Positions 7,991 through 16,600 of a stretch of 20,713 nucleotides of DNA are shown here, piece by piece. The notes beneath the pieces are model-generated. The model worked only from the letters and a program-made list of their open reading frames with translations, was not told where the DNA came from and ran no database searches. Numbering within the stretch: position 1 is the stretch's first letter; each line of letters opens with the position of its first letter. Source of the stretch: a virus. A program made the translations under genes and the position numbers. Location of the stretch: positions 1-20,713 of the IMG/VR virus record IMGVR_UViG_3300013372_000190. One strand, written 5' to 3'.

Positions 7991-9658
7991 ATGGCTCTCC
8001 AAGCCCCTAAGGCGGCAGACCTATTTGACGGCGCTTCTCCAGTAGAAGCCGCTGAACGCATGGAAGAATTCCAAGGCGTACTCAATAAGGCTCTCGCTAA
8101 TGGCTCAACGACACCGGGTCAAGCACCAACCGACCCTGTCGCCGCTATGGAAGCACTCGCAATCAGTAAGTCACTCTCAGCAGAGGCTTCAGCGAGTCTT
8201 CAGAATGCTCTCGCCGCACAACGCGGCGCTATGGGCGACCTAAACAAGGAAATCACTCTAACAACCCCGCTCTCAACTTCGTTTGCGGCGTTTGACCTAG
8301 AGGCTCCTGCTAAGTTGCTCACACCTCGTCCAACTCCACTCCGTAACCGTATCCCTCGTAAGAAGGGTGTTGGTACAAGCCACCGTGTCAAGAGAATTCT
8401 TGGCTACACCGGTACTGGTACTGGCGGAGTCGGCAATCTATGGCCGGGAATTACAGAATCAACGACAAACACCTTCGGTGGCCTCACTCTTGAGCGCGGT
8501 CCACAGATTTCGTATGCCGCTGATGATTTAGTATTGCCATACAACTCATACTCACTAAGCGATAGCGTTTCATTTGACGCCAACTTCTCAGGCCTTGGAT
8601 ACCAAGACCTTCGCCAGTTGTCTTCAACTTCAACACTTTACGCGACAATGCTTATGGAAGAACGCATGATGTTGATGGCTCGCGGTACCGCTTCAGGTTA
8701 CTCAGGCGCACTATCCGCTCCAACTTTCGCACTTACCTCTCCAGTAGCAACCGCTTCACAGACAGCACTCGCCGCGGCGACTTACTATGTAAATGTCACC
8801 GCTGACGCAGGTATCTCCGGAAACGGTTTTGGTGAGTCAATCCTCGGCACAGAGGCTTCAACCGCTGTTGCTTCCGGTGATGTTCTAGCAATCACCGTTT
8901 CAACCGCTGTTACCGGCGCACTTGGATACAACATTTATGTTGGAACTACTACCGGCGCCGCAAACCTCAAGTATCAGGGAACTCTCAAGGGAACAGGTAC
9001 TTTCTACATTCAAGGTGCTGGCACTTCCGGTCTAACTGGAAACAATGCCGCTTACTCAACTTCAGGAGCCGCCGCTTCACGCGCGTCCGCTGATACTTCA
9101 GCATACGCAACTGGATATGACGGAATTCTCCCAACAGTTCTTGGTCCAAACAGCGGTGCTATCAACGCAATCAACAGCGCGTTCAGCACAAGCAATCCGG
9201 GCGTGGAATTCCAGAGTGTATTCGCAACCATGTATCAGGCTGTAAAGGCTGACCCTGATGTTGTATTGCTTAATGGAAATGACCGTAAGCAACTCTCTGA
9301 CGCAATCAAGAACGGCTCAACTGCTAACTACCGCCTAGTCATCAACGACCCGGGCGCTGGCGGAACCACCTACGGTTCAATCGTCACCGGACTTCAGAAC
9401 GAAGTAACCGGAAAGGCAGTAGACCTCATGGTTCACCCTTGGCTTAACCAAGGTGTTGCTCCTGTTCTATCGTTCACCCTTCCAATTCCTGATACTGAGG
9501 TATCAGATGTTTGGGCGAACTTCATGGTTCAGGATTACATGGGAATTCAATGGCCGGTCGTACAGTTCACCTACGACTTCTCCACATATTTCCGTGGAAC
9601 CTTCTTCTGTACCGCTCCTGCTTGGAACGGCGCAGTTTCAGGAATCGTAGCCGCGTAG
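7991..9658 (+). CDS. Major capsid protein (HK97-like fold) with inserted Ig/FN3-like domain
   Basis: 555 residues from ATG 7991, chosen because AAAGGAAA lies just upstream and an earlier in-frame ATG at 7928 sits inside the protease gene. It directly follows the protease/scaffold gene, the usual place for the capsid gene. Residues 100-235 look like the N-arm, E-loop and spine helix start (RNRIPRKKGVGTSHRVKRI; AADDLVLPYNSYSLSDSVSFDA). Residues 240-365 form a separate Ala/Thr/Gly-rich beta domain with YYVNVTADAG and LGYNIYVGTTTGA, which reads as a fibronectin-III-like insertion. The HK97-type frame then resumes with DPDVVLLNGNDRKQL and the C-terminal LPIPDTEVSDVWANF. Strong codon bias and a hairpin right after the gene suit a highly expressed product. 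Confidence 0.85.
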   Translation: MALQAPKAADLFDGASPVEAAERMEEFQGVLNKALANGSTTPGQAPTDPVAAMEALAISKSLSAEASASLQNALAAQRGAMGDLNKEITLTTPLSTSFAAFDLEAPAKLLTPRPTPLRNRIPRKKGVGTSHRVKRILGYTGTGTGGVGNLWPGITESTTNTFGGLTLERGPQISYAADDLVLPYNSYSLSDSVSFDANFSGLGYQDLRQLSSTSTLYATMLMEERMMLMARGTASGYSGALSAPTFALTSPVATASQTALAAATYYVNVTADAGISGNGFGESILGTEASTAVASGDVLAITVSTAVTGALGYNIYVGTTTGAANLKYQGTLKGTGTFYIQGAGTSGLTGNNAAYSTSGAAASRASADTSAYATGYDGILPTVLGPNSGAINAINSAFSTSNPGVEFQSVFATMYQAVKADPDVVLLNGNDRKQLSDAIKNGSTANYRLVINDPGAGGTTYGSIVTGLQNEVTGKAVDLMVHPWLNQGVAPVLSFTLPIPDTEVSDVWANFMVQDYMGIQWPVVQFTYDFSTYFRGTFFCTAPAWNGAVSGIVAA

Positions 9659-9674
9659 TTCATAACTAAATAGA

Positions 9675-9709
9675 TAAGGGGGTGCGGGCCTTGAAACCCC
9701 ACCCCCTTA
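9675..9709 (+). terminator. Hairpin downstream of the capsid gene (attenuator or mRNA-stabilising stem)
   Basis: Bases 9675-9684 (TAAGGGGGTG) pair perfectly with 9700-9709 (CACCCCCTTA). A bulged C and three further G-C pairs (9686-9688 with 9697-9699) close an 8-base loop. No U-tract follows, so classical intrinsic termination is uncertain. Placement 16 bases after the capsid stop and just before a ribosome binding site suggests partial termination or 3'-end protection that sets capsid mRNA dosage. Confidence 0.7.
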
Positions 9710-9728
9710 CTCAGTAGGAAAGGCAATC

Positions 9729-10007
9729 ATGGGAAGATATGTAGCACCGGATAAAGGTGTCAAAGAAACAGTTATAGGCGGAGTTAAATACAATCCTGAC
9801 AAGGGCGGTATTTACAATGTAGAAAACAAACGCCACGGAGAGTTAATGAAAGGTGAAGGCTACTTTGAGGCGTCACTTAATCCGTGGGCTGAAGGTGACT
9901 ACCGTAGAGGCTTTACTTGCGTACAATGCGGTTTTGACGGGTGGTTTCGCAAATGTGGCCGGTGCGGTCATGAAGCAGAAAATCCAATAGCCCGGGACGG
10001 AGAATAA
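9729..10007 (+). CDS. Small zinc-ribbon protein after the capsid gene
   Basis: A 92-residue protein behind a good AGGAAAGG site (9716-9723). The first half is a probable beta domain (VKETVIGGVKYNPDKGGIYNV, then a KRHGELMKGEGYFEASL stretch). The second half is a zinc ribbon, CX2C-X8-CX2C, with Cys64, Cys67, Cys76 and Cys79. The stop codon directly abuts the connector start. In many phages this slot holds a decoration, stabilising or connector-accessory protein. The sequence shows only that it is small and probably binds zinc; no specific family is recognised. Confidence 0.75.
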   Translation: MGRYVAPDKGVKETVIGGVKYNPDKGGIYNVENKRHGELMKGEGYFEASLNPWAEGDYRRGFTCVQCGFDGWFRKCGRCGHEAENPIARDGE

Positions 10008-10892
10008 ATGGCAACCGGGATTACACCGCTCACCTTCAGCGAAAAGTCTTACATTACAACTGCCGAATATAAGTCGGCTCCTACCGCGCAACAGACAAGC
10101 AACCTTGTAGTCGGTGGTAATGAAGCGGCTCAAGACGCAGAACTCGCGGCAGTAATTCTTCGGGCCTCGTCATTCATGGACGAGTATCTAAATCAAAACC
10201 TAGTAGCCACACAAACCGTGGAAACTCAGCGTATACGCATGACTCCACAAGGTTACATTTCGTTACACCCAAACAATAATCCAATTTTGGCGCTTGTTTC
10301 ATTTCAATATGGAAGCGACCCAAACAATTTACAGACCCTCACAGACCCTTCAACCGCATGGTTTGAGAACTCACAAGTCATTATCCCGCTGTCACAATTG
10401 GCAACCACATATACAAGTCAAGGGCCTCTAGCGTTTGGCGGGACTTCACCTTATACGCAGATTTTTACTAAATACACATATATTTCCGGATATGTAAACA
10501 CAATCACGGGAGCGGCGAACGCTGGAGCAACTTCAATTACCGTATCTGACGGCACCGGAATTATCGCTGGACAACAATACTTAATCACAGACGGCTCAAA
10601 GACCGAGCGCGTGACCGTAGCGAGCAACTACACATTCGGTAGCACTACGGTACCTCTTACGAGCGCACTCGCTTACACACACCTCGCAGGAGCGTCATTT
10701 AGCAACATGCCGGGAGCAATCAAACAAGCATGTATCCTGCTCACGACCGCATTTCTCAAGGTACGCGGTGACTCAGCGATGATGATGAGCATGACACAAC
10801 GCCCGGTAGGCCAAGTAGTCGGCTCTGACCTCTACGGCTCAAATATCAAGATAGCCCTAGACATGATTGACAAATATAGAAGGGTTCGTTAA
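10008..10892 (+). CDS. Head-tail connector (adaptor) protein
   Basis: A 294-residue protein with the layout of gp6-type adaptors that stack on the portal. The N-terminal part contains helices (AELAAVILRASSFMDEYLNQNLV, about 44-66), and the C-terminal part ends in helices (PGAIKQACILLTTAFLKVRG and IALDMIDKYRR). Between them, about residues 166-231, is an inserted beta unit of the type GATSITVSDGTGIIAGQ...ERVTV...LAYTHLAGASF, a module that recurs in phage connector and fibre proteins. It begins right at the previous stop and overlaps the next start (TAATG at 10890-10894). The assignment rests on helix layout and gene order; sequence conservation in this family is low. Confidence 0.75.
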   Translation: MATGITPLTFSEKSYITTAEYKSAPTAQQTSNLVVGGNEAAQDAELAAVILRASSFMDEYLNQNLVATQTVETQRIRMTPQGYISLHPNNNPILALVSFQYGSDPNNLQTLTDPSTAWFENSQVIIPLSQLATTYTSQGPLAFGGTSPYTQIFTKYTYISGYVNTITGAANAGATSITVSDGTGIIAGQQYLITDGSKTERVTVASNYTFGSTTVPLTSALAYTHLAGASFSNMPGAIKQACILLTTAFLKVRGDSAMMMSMTQRPVGQVVGSDLYGSNIKIALDMIDKYRRVR

Positions 10893-11380
10893 TGGCCGGT
10901 CGCGTAGGCGTTCGCGACACCTTGTACAAGTGGTTGTTGAACGGAAATATCAAACACCTCAACCAAATCTTTACCTCATTTCCCAAGATAATTAACTTTG
11001 AAGTAAACGCAGTAGCCGGCGAACTATCAAGAGCGGCTGTTGTGATATTTATTCAAGCCGAACGCGAGAGTCGTATCGCAGTAGGCGGCCCTCACACCGG
11101 TTGGAAGCGTATTGACTACACCGTTGTATTACAAGTATTCCACCATTCTGTTGAGCCTAACAGCGAGGCGGCTATGGCGGATTTTGATGTACTCATTGAC
11201 GCTATCAAAGAAAGGCTACGCGAGGACCACAACTTCGGGGATACTACGGGTAGACTTGTATGGCAGGGCGCAGAACCGGCTATCAACGCTCTTTACGGTG
11301 AACCAAACACAACCGAATTGGGCGCAACGGAAACCTTCGCTTCGCTAGAATTTGATGTGACCGAGATGATTCAAGCATAA
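10892..11380 (+). CDS. Tail terminator / tail completion-like protein
   Basis: 162 residues, located between the connector and the major tail protein, where the tail terminator or neck protein normally lies. The sequence shows an alpha/beta pattern: a strand with AAVVIFIQAERESRIAVGG, a central GWKRIDYTVVLQVFHHS strand, a helix AAMADFDVLIDAIKERLRED, and a C-terminal strand ASLEFDVTEMIQ. That matches the size and layout of hexameric tail terminators that cap the tube and join it to the head. No diagnostic motif exists, so the call leans on context. The ATG overlaps the connector stop. Confidence 0.65.
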   Translation: MAGRVGVRDTLYKWLLNGNIKHLNQIFTSFPKIINFEVNAVAGELSRAAVVIFIQAERESRIAVGGPHTGWKRIDYTVVLQVFHHSVEPNSEAAMADFDVLIDAIKERLREDHNFGDTTGRLVWQGAEPAINALYGEPNTTELGATETFASLEFDVTEMIQA

Positions 11381-11388
11381 GGAGCATG

Positions 11389-11577
11389 ATGAAACTTACA
11401 TACAAAGGCACAGAGGAACGCGTGTTCCCGGCGCTTGGAATTGTCAAACCGGGCGATGTCGTAGAAGCGCCTGAAGGTTTTAGCCACCCTGATTTCGTAC
11501 AAGGTGGCGCGGCAAAACCACAAGTAACACCACAATCAACCCCGTCTGCCGCGTCAGACAAGAAAGCAGGAGAGTGA
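11389..11577 (+). CDS. Small hypothetical protein before the major tail gene
   Basis: 62 residues. ATG 11389 is preferred over ATG 11386 because GGAG at 11381-11384 lies only one base before the first ATG. The N-terminal half is a small beta unit (MKLTYKGTEERVFPALGI, KPGDVVEAPEGF, then HPDFV), a pattern I associate with short phage proteins found near tail genes. The remainder is a disordered tail rich in P, Q, S and A. The gene stop falls 4 bases before the major tail start, and the tail-gene ribosome site lies inside this coding sequence. Function unknown. Confidence 0.65.
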   Translation: MKLTYKGTEERVFPALGIVKPGDVVEAPEGFSHPDFVQGGAAKPQVTPQSTPSAASDKKAGE

Positions 11578-11581
11578 ATAA

Positions 11582-12568
11582 ATGGCTGTACAAAATTCCG
11601 TACGCAGTTATTTAGGTATCGCTAAAGAAGCAACTAAGGGAACAGCCGTAGCACCTACGGACTTTATCCCGGTCATGGTAGATAGCCTAAAGCCCGTAGA
11701 CATAATTGACCCGCTCTATGACACCGGCCTTCGTGGTTCAATGGTTACAAACTACAACTACATTCCGGGTCGTACTCGTTCAACTTTTGATTTCGGCGGA
11801 CATGTATTCGCTGACACAATTGGTTATCCAATTGCCGGAATCATGGGTTCCGTAGCAACTTCAGGAGCGAGCGCACCTTATACCCACACCGTGTCGCTAT
11901 TGAACGCTTCAGCAACAGGAGCAGACGCACAACCAATTTCATACACACTTACCGATTTCTACGCGGCGAATGTTCGTGCGTATGCCGGTATTCAAATTCA
12001 TGACTTCTCGTTGAAGTTCAACGCAGACGGAATGTTGGAGTATGACGCTAAGGGAACCGGTTGGGCTTCCGCTACCGCTTCAACACCGACACCTTCATTT
12101 AGCACCGTCCTACCGACCCCGGTATGGCGTGGAACCGTGTCAATCGGTGGCTCCGCTGTTTCTTACACGATTGAAGGAAACATTGACCTCAAGCGTTCTG
12201 TAACTCCTATCTATGGAATCAGTAGCACACAGAACCCTTATCAGGTTTTCCTTGGAGCGCTTGAAGTAACCGGAAAGTTGAACTTCGTAATGGAGAACGA
12301 CACCGAATTAACTCGTTTCCTTTCTAACTCACAACCTGCTCTTGTATTGAACTGGAACTACGGTACCGGTGCGTCTGAACTACAACTTCAGGCAACAATC
12401 ACAAAGGGTGCTTATGTTGCGGCGGCTATTGAACGCGGTCAAGATTTCGTAACCGTGTCAGTAGACATCAACGCTCAAGCCAACACAACAGACGCAGGTT
12501 CTAGCGGTGGTTTTGCCCCTATCAAGTGGCAACTCAAGAACGCTAAGGCTTCAGGAACCTACGCATAA
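11582..12568 (+). CDS. Major tail protein (tail tube)
   Basis: 328 residues with the features of the tail-tube family found in long-tailed phages. The start reads SVRSYLGIAKEATKGTAVAPTDFIPV, the common opening of this family. Mid-region stretches include FDFGGHVFADTIGYPIAGIMG and the strand LTDFYAANVRAYAGIQIHDFSLKFNADGMLEYDAKGTG. The C-terminal half has repeated beta strands (GALEVTGKLNFVMENDTELTRFL). Subunits stack as hexameric rings to build the tail tube. The following hairpin and the strict codon use suggest a product made in large amounts. Confidence 0.88.
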   Translation: MAVQNSVRSYLGIAKEATKGTAVAPTDFIPVMVDSLKPVDIIDPLYDTGLRGSMVTNYNYIPGRTRSTFDFGGHVFADTIGYPIAGIMGSVATSGASAPYTHTVSLLNASATGADAQPISYTLTDFYAANVRAYAGIQIHDFSLKFNADGMLEYDAKGTGWASATASTPTPSFSTVLPTPVWRGTVSIGGSAVSYTIEGNIDLKRSVTPIYGISSTQNPYQVFLGALEVTGKLNFVMENDTELTRFLSNSQPALVLNWNYGTGASELQLQATITKGAYVAAAIERGQDFVTVSVDINAQANTTDAGSSGGFAPIKWQLKNAKASGTYA

Positions 12569-12575
12569 ACTCTAA

Positions 12576-12637
12576 GAGTAGGGGCTGTACTGTTTATTCA
12601 GTTTAGAGCGCCCGCCTTCCCGCTCCGGCCCCTACTC
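12576..12637 (+). terminator. Branched hairpin after the major tail gene (possible three-way junction)
   Basis: Bases 12576-12585 (GAGTAGGGGC) pair perfectly with 12628-12637 (GCCCCTACTC), a 10-bp outer stem. Inside lie two smaller stems: ACTG 12589-12592 with CAGT 12599-12602 (loop TTTATT), and GAGCG 12606-12610 with CGCTC 12621-12625. Together they could fold into a three-way junction. No clear U-tract follows. It starts 7 bases after the tail-protein stop, so attenuation or mRNA 3'-end protection is the likely role. Confidence 0.65.
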
Positions 12638-12654
12638 GCCATAATGTAAGATAA

Positions 12655-12680
12655 AGGAAGGCAAACTAGGAAAGGCAAAC
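12655..12680 (+). promoter_or_regulatory. Tandemly duplicated ribosome-binding leader of the tail chaperone gene
   Basis: Two imperfect copies of a purine-rich leader lie head to tail: AGGAAGGCAAACT (12655-12667) and AGGAAAGGCAAAC (12668-12680). ATG 12681 follows directly. The second copy matches the leader of the gene at 9729 (AGGAAAGGCAATC), which also follows a hairpin. The second copy is the likely working site; the first may be a standby site or a recent duplication. Confidence 0.6.
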
Positions 12681-13034
12681 ATGTCAAAAAAACTCACACT
12701 CCCGTCCGGCGCAACTGTCACCTTCCGTGACCCTAAAACACTACGCGTGAAAGACCGCCGCAGACTCATGACAACCGTAGACCAAGTTGAAGGCGACCTC
12801 GCAAAAGCGCTCGCGTTAAGTGACGCTCTAATTAGTATGCTCGTTGAAGATTGGTCTTTTGATTTGATTATCCCTTCAGCCAAAATGGAATCACTTGATG
12901 AATTGGAAATGGCAGATTACGACTTCTTAGTTGAGGAAACTAAAGAAGCACAAAAGTATTTGTATCCAAACCTCAAGGAAACTGAGGAAACCGTCAAAGA
13001 CCCAAAAGCGAGTACCGAAAACTCCAACGCTTAA
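12681..13034 (+). CDS. Tail assembly chaperone, short form (G-like)
   Basis: A 117-residue protein between major tail protein and tape measure, the fixed place of the G / GT chaperone pair. It opens with KKLTLPSGATVTFRDPKTLRVKDRRRL, typical of this family, followed by helices (VEGDLAKALALSDALISMLVE and SLDELEMADYDFLVEETKE) and a charged end. G binds the tape measure with the GT product and recruits tail-tube subunits, but is not part of the finished tail. A fraction of ribosomes are predicted to shift at 13001-13007 and make the longer GT protein; the normal product ends at TAA 13032-13034. Confidence 0.85.
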   Translation: MSKKLTLPSGATVTFRDPKTLRVKDRRRLMTTVDQVEGDLAKALALSDALISMLVEDWSFDLIIPSAKMESLDELEMADYDFLVEETKEAQKYLYPNLKETEETVKDPKASTENSNA

Positions 13035-13231
13035 AATGGCAACTTGAAGGCGGGGCTAGATACCCTGAATTTGAGTATCCTGATGAAGAATGGTTTTACT
13101 ACGCTATGGCGGAGCGTTTCGGTTGGACGCCTGAGCAAGTAAACGAATTACCGGCATATACGGCCGATTGGTTGCTCGCGATTGGCGCTACCATTGACCA
13201 AGTAAAAGCCGAGAAAATGGAGAAGTCGTAG
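12681..13231 (+). CDS. Tail assembly chaperone, long form by -1 frameshift (GT-like)
   Basis: The -1 frame is open from 12986 to TAG 13229-13231 and has no good independent start. It encodes WQLEGGARYPEFEYPDEEWF, then YAMAERFGWTPEQVNELP and ADWLLAIGATIDQVKAEKM, typical of T domains in tail chaperones. Reading frame 0 up to 13007, slipping one base back and continuing gives a fusion of about 183 residues. The -1 frame has a stop at 12983-12985, so the shift must fall between 12986 and 13034. Only CCCAAAA in that interval fits X XXY YYZ in the correct register. Known GT proteins bind tape measure and tail-tube subunits. The product is predicted, not observed. Confidence 0.83.
13001..13007 (+). 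other. Programmed -1 ribosomal frameshift site CCCAAAA
   Basis: The heptamer lies in the right register: frame-0 codons read C CCA AAA, which re-pair as CCC AAA after slippage. It is 27 bases before the short-form stop and inside the interval bounded by the -1 stop at 12983. The same position and type are known from many siphovirus tail chaperone genes. Confidence 0.8.
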
Positions 13232-13668
13232 TGGCCGTTGTAATTGTTCGCAACCTCGCGGCAGTAATGGCTGGTTGGGATAAATTCACGGAGAACATGG
13301 AATTCGCGGCTGAATATGCGGTAGCCATGGCCGGTTTAGCCGTAGAGCGTCAAGCCAAACTCAACGCAAACACCGGAACACATAAACGCGGTCAAGGACA
13401 TATCCCCGGAACTGGCCCCGGCCCAAATGTTGTTACTGGAAACCTTCGCAGAAGTATTCGCACAGATGTTAAATATGGTTTTGGCAGTTATGTTGCGACC
13501 GTAGGTGCTTACGCTGAATATGCTCGTGCGGTTGAACTCGGCTCATCTCGCTGGAAATCCGGAGTAAAATATCCATATCTAGGGCCGGCCGCGGACACCT
13601 TGAGAAAGAACGGCACACTCAACCGAGTCTTTACTCAAGCGTTTGCTAGAAAGATGAAGGGGCAATAA
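13231..13668 (+). CDS. HK97 gp10-like tail completion / minor tail protein
   Basis: 145 residues, starting at GTG 13231, which overlaps the last base of the chaperone TAG and has GGAG at 13219-13222. The sequence has the pattern of the HK97-gp10-like family: an N-terminal helix with VERQAKLNANTGTH, then VVTGNLRRSIRTDV, a strand ATVGAYAEYARAVELGS, and YPYLGPAADTLRKNG near the end. Members act at the head-tail joint. The unusual point is location: it lies after the tail chaperones and before the tape measure, not with the connector genes at 10008-11380. Its stop overlaps the tape measure start. Confidence 0.8.
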   Translation: MAVVIVRNLAAVMAGWDKFTENMEFAAEYAVAMAGLAVERQAKLNANTGTHKRGQGHIPGTGPGPNVVTGNLRRSIRTDVKYGFGSYVATVGAYAEYARAVELGSSRWKSGVKYPYLGPAADTLRKNGTLNRVFTQAFARKMKGQ

Positions 13669-16600
13669 TGGCTTCAACACTACCCCCGATTCTTGTAGAG
13701 ATTCAGGCTGATGTAGCCTCGTTGAAAAAAGGTTTGGCAGACGCACAAAACACCTTAAAAGGTCTTGACAATAGCGTTGAACAAACCGGGTCAAGCATGA
13801 CTAAGTTCATGGATAGAATCAAACAAGTTGGCGCAACTCTTGGAATTGCTTTCGCTGGTACTCAAGTGCTTCAATTTTTCCGCGAAAGTATCACCGCGGC
13901 TAATGAAGCAAGTGCGGCTCAAGAACGCTTGGCTACGCTGTTAAGAAATACAAATGGCGGTACAGAGGCTCAAATACAAGCGTTGTATCAACAAGCCGAG
14001 GCTCTTGAAGCCGTAGGTGTTGTAAGTAAAGACAACATCATTGTCGCTCAATCACAATTAGCGACTTTTGATTTAACTGCCTCAACTATTAACACACTTA
14101 CTCCGGCGATTCTTGATTATGTCACCGCTGAAAAAGGTGCGGCCGCGAGCGCAGACGATTACCGTCAAATGACCAACAGCCTCGCACAAGCACTCAACGG
14201 AAACTTCGCTTCACTCACACGAGTTGGATTCGTGCTTGATGAAACAACTAAGAAACAAATTTCATCAGGAACAGAAAGCGAACGAGCCGCGGCAATTGTT
14301 GAAGTATTGAACTCAACCTATAAAGGTTTTAATGAAACGCTCCGTGACAACAACCCTCTACAAGCCGCTATCAACGACCTTGATAAACTCAAAGGCGATA
14401 TTGGAGAGGCCCTGCTACCACTTATTGACCAATTGAGCCGGTTTATTAGTGATGATTTAATACCGGGACTTCGCGCCATGGCTAAATGGTTCAAGGAAAA
14501 TTACGGAGCGCTCAAAGTATTTACAATCATAGTCGGCGGTGCTTACACAGCGTTCAAGTTATACAAAGGCATATTAGTTACTACAAAAGTCGCTACACAA
14601 GTCTATACGGTGGCCACAACGCTCATGAAAGGCCAACAATTAGCGAGTATTGCCTCTACAAACGGCCTCGCGGCTTCCATGCTCAAATTAAATGCGGCCA
14701 TGAGGGCAAACCCCTTAGGCTTGATTATTACGGCGCTCGCTTTGATTGGCGCCGGTTTTGTGTACGCGTGGAAACGAAGCGAAACTTTCCGTGAGGTTGT
14801 AATCAAAGTCGCACAAGTTGTCATGAATGGGTTTGCCAAATTGTCTGAAATCGCTGGCAAGTTTTTCTCAATGATAGGAAAAATTCCGGGCATGGGTTGG
14901 GCCAAAAGCATAGGTAACGGTTTAGACAGTATTAGCGACAAAGTAAAAATAGCAAGTAAAAATCTTATGGACCTCAAATCAGGGTTCAAGGGTATGGGTA
15001 ATGTATCTATGACCGGTGACGGCGCCGCGGGTGACCCATTCGCCGGCGGTGGTAAAGGCGGCAAGGGTGGCGGCGGTTTAGGCGAAAAAGAAAAGAAAAA
15101 ACTCGCTGACTATCAAAAGAAAGTCAAAGACATTTATCGTGACATGAACGATGTCATAAAAGAGGCTAATGAAAAAGCCGAGGCGGCTCTTGAAACCCGT
15201 AATGAGCGTATGGCTGAGGCTCATGAAAGGTATAACGAAAGAGTCGCAGAACTCAATGAGCGTTATGCGGAACAAATGGAAGCCGCTCAAGAACGCTTCA
15301 ATGAGCGTAAAGCCGACCTTGAAGAACGCTATCGTGACCAAATCGCTGAGGCTGAGCGCCGCGCTCAAGACGAGAAGGCTAAGGCTACCAAGCGTTACGG
15401 TGAAGAAATTATCAAAATTAATCGCGAGTTTGATAAAAAGAAAGTTGAACTTGAGCAATCATTACAAGAAAAACTCAAAGACCTTAGGGCCAACGCGGCA
15501 GAAAAATCCGTTGAACTCACCCGTAAAGCCGCTGAAAAACAAGCCGGAATTGTTCAACAATCTATTGACCGTTTACGAAATGCTTTCGCTTCCAAAACTG
15601 GATTTAGTCTTACTGAAGCGTTTGGAAAAGGTGCTTCCGGAAAAGATATTTTAGGCAAACTTACAGAACAACTACGAGTATCTAAAAATCTTGCTGAAAA
15701 GGCTTCTTTCCTTGCGGACAATGGTTTTAGCCAACCATTTATTGAGCAAGTCATGGCGGCTGGTCCTGAAGTGGGTAACGCGTTAGCAGATTCTATTCTG
15801 AATGCGACACCTGAAACTATTGAAGAATTGAAAAAAACTTTCAATGAAATGGAAACGGTTTCAAATACTGGATTAGACACGCTGGCAAAATCTATGAATA
15901 CCGGAGCCAATTTGGCTACCAAAGAACTCCGTGACGCTTACAACCAAGTGTCTATTGACTTAAAACAATCTCTCAATGATGTAGACCGTGAACTCACAGA
16001 AAACATGGCGGCTCAACAAGCGGCATTTGACGCGGCCATGACGGAAGCCAAAAAAGTTCGTGATGAAAAACTTACTGAGGCTCTTGTTGATATGCGTGAG
16101 GCTATCGCTGAGTCTGAGCGTGAACTTCAAGAAGCCCGGGTCAAGGCTAAAGAGGCTCTTGACAAAGGCTTGGCTGAGGCTCAAGTAGAACTTGAAAAAT
16201 CACGCCGTAAAGCCCAAGAGGAACTTAACAAAGGACTCGCTGAGGCTCAAGCAACATTACAAAAGGCTCTTATTGACGCTCAAAAGGCATACGAAAAAGC
16301 CATTGATGACATTAACAAGGCTACGGATAAAAAACTAGAGGAACTCAAGCGTAAACTGGCTGAAACAGCGGCTCTTATGGCCGCTTTATCTGCCGCTCAA
16401 GCCGCGGCGGCTGTTGCGAGCGCTCCTGTTTACACTCCAATTGTGCCGGTTACTTTAGGTGGTTCAAGAACTGATTCTGCCGCTTCAGTAGGTAATAGCA
16501 CTACTGTAAATGTCACCGGAGTCAATTTGACCAACCCACAACAAACGGCAAGTAGCGTTATTAACGCGATTAAATTTGGAAATGTCGTAGTACCTACCGC

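Noticed and set aside
14603-15064. Minus-strand open frame of 153 codons
   Set aside because: It lies entirely inside the tape measure gene in antisense and shows no recognisable domain.
15169-15654. Plus-strand open frame inside the tape measure gene, basic protein
   Set aside because: It is an alternative frame of the coiled-coil repeat; no ribosome site, and the tape measure frame is clearly the coding one.
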